12,682 bases of DNA from Fusobacteriaceae bacterium (GTDB lineage: Bacteria; Fusobacteriota; Fusobacteriia; Fusobacteriales; Fusobacteriaceae): assembly GCA_030625925.1 (NCBI GenBank), contig DAOUPY010000015.1:1-12682 (forward strand). The letters run 5' to 3'. The translations under genes were made by a program, and so were the position numbers. How positions within the stretch are numbered: position 1 is the stretch's first letter; the number at the start of each line of letters is the position of its first letter. Positions 12,432 to 12,682 of this stretch are shown piece after piece. The notes under the pieces were generated by a model. That model did not search any database and was not told where the DNA came from. It saw nothing but the letters and a program-made list of their open reading frames with translations.

Positions 12432-12682
12432 ATGTCAAAGGTATATATAGTTTCGGCTAAGAGAACTGCAGTAGGTAAATTTATGGGAAGTTTAAGTGGC
12501 GTGAAAGCGGCACAATTGGGTGGATCAGTTATAAGAAATATAATTGAAGAAACTAAGATAGATCCTAAAAATTTAGATGAAGTGATATTGGGAAATGTAC
12601 TTTCAGCTGGTCAAAAACAGGGTGTCGGAAGACAAGCTGCTATAGATGGAGGAGTTCCAGTAGAGGTTTCGGCATATTCAGT
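12432..12682 (+). CDS. Thiolase (acetyl-CoA acetyltransferase type), 5' part
   Basis: The first 83 codons of a thiolase, cut by the window end. Thiolases of this type condense two acetyl-CoA to acetoacetyl-CoA or run the reverse. MSKVYIVSAKRTAVGKFMGSL is the typical biosynthetic-thiolase start, followed by LDEVILGNVLSAGQKQGVGR and QAAIDGGVPVEVSAYS. The nucleophilic cysteine should follow within a few residues but lies outside the window. A GGGG site (12421-12424) is 7 nt before the ATG. It is 71 nt downstream of the SDR gene on the same strand, so the pair would make acetoacetyl-CoA and reduce it. phaA, atoB and thlA are all possible names; the fragment does not decide. Confidence 0.93.
   Translation, partial: MSKVYIVSAKRTAVGKFMGSLSGVKAAQLGGSVIRNIIEETKIDPKNLDEVILGNVLSAGQKQGVGRQAAIDGGVPVEVSAYS

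Overview
The window is AT-rich chromosomal DNA from what looks like an anaerobic Fusobacteriota-type bacterium (Ilyobacter, Propionigenium or Psychrilyobacter would fit). The grounds are the codon bias toward A/T, the standard end of the ribosomal super-operon, and a Bcd-EtfB-EtfA set of the type found in butyrate-forming anaerobes. The genus is inference; no rRNA gene is present to fix it.

Region 1 (1-4742, + strand) is the tail of the S10/spc/alpha gene cluster: the 3' end of adk, then map, infA, rpmJ (too short to be found by simple ORF calling), rpsM, rpsK, rpsD, rpoA and rplQ. A perfect hairpin terminator separates adk from map. A strong extended -10 promoter sits before infA, and a 14-bp hairpin with a T-run closes the cluster after rplQ. 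rpsM starts with GTG and rpsK with TTG. The 165-nt gap before rpsM may be an autoregulatory leader.

Region 2 (4743-7984, genes on the - strand) holds an EamA/DMT-family permease, peptidyl-tRNA hydrolase (pth) and a regulator made of two complete TetR-like units in one chain. A small hairpin-rich element with inverted ends (4745-4933) lies where the permease and rplQ converge. A second repeat family, with AGAGATTCAC units, lies between pth and the regulator (about 6609-6732) and again inside the bcd-etfB gap (about 9884-10021).

Region 3 (8000-12682) is a C4 acyl-CoA module in two divergent units. On the - strand are bcd (short-chain acyl-CoA dehydrogenase), etfB and etfA. On the + strand are an SDR-family 3-oxoacyl/acetoacetyl-CoA reductase and the 5' end of a thiolase that runs off the window. 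Thiolase, reductase and Bcd/Etf supply three of the four steps between acetyl-CoA and butyryl-CoA; no 3-hydroxyacyl-CoA dehydratase is in the window. The 455-bp divergent spacer carries one well-formed promoter in each direction, three helically phased T/A tracts against the bcd -35 box, and a 14-bp direct repeat with a 22-bp period. All five genes of the module have pure G-run Shine-Dalgarno sequences, unlike the AGGAGG-type sites of the other genes.
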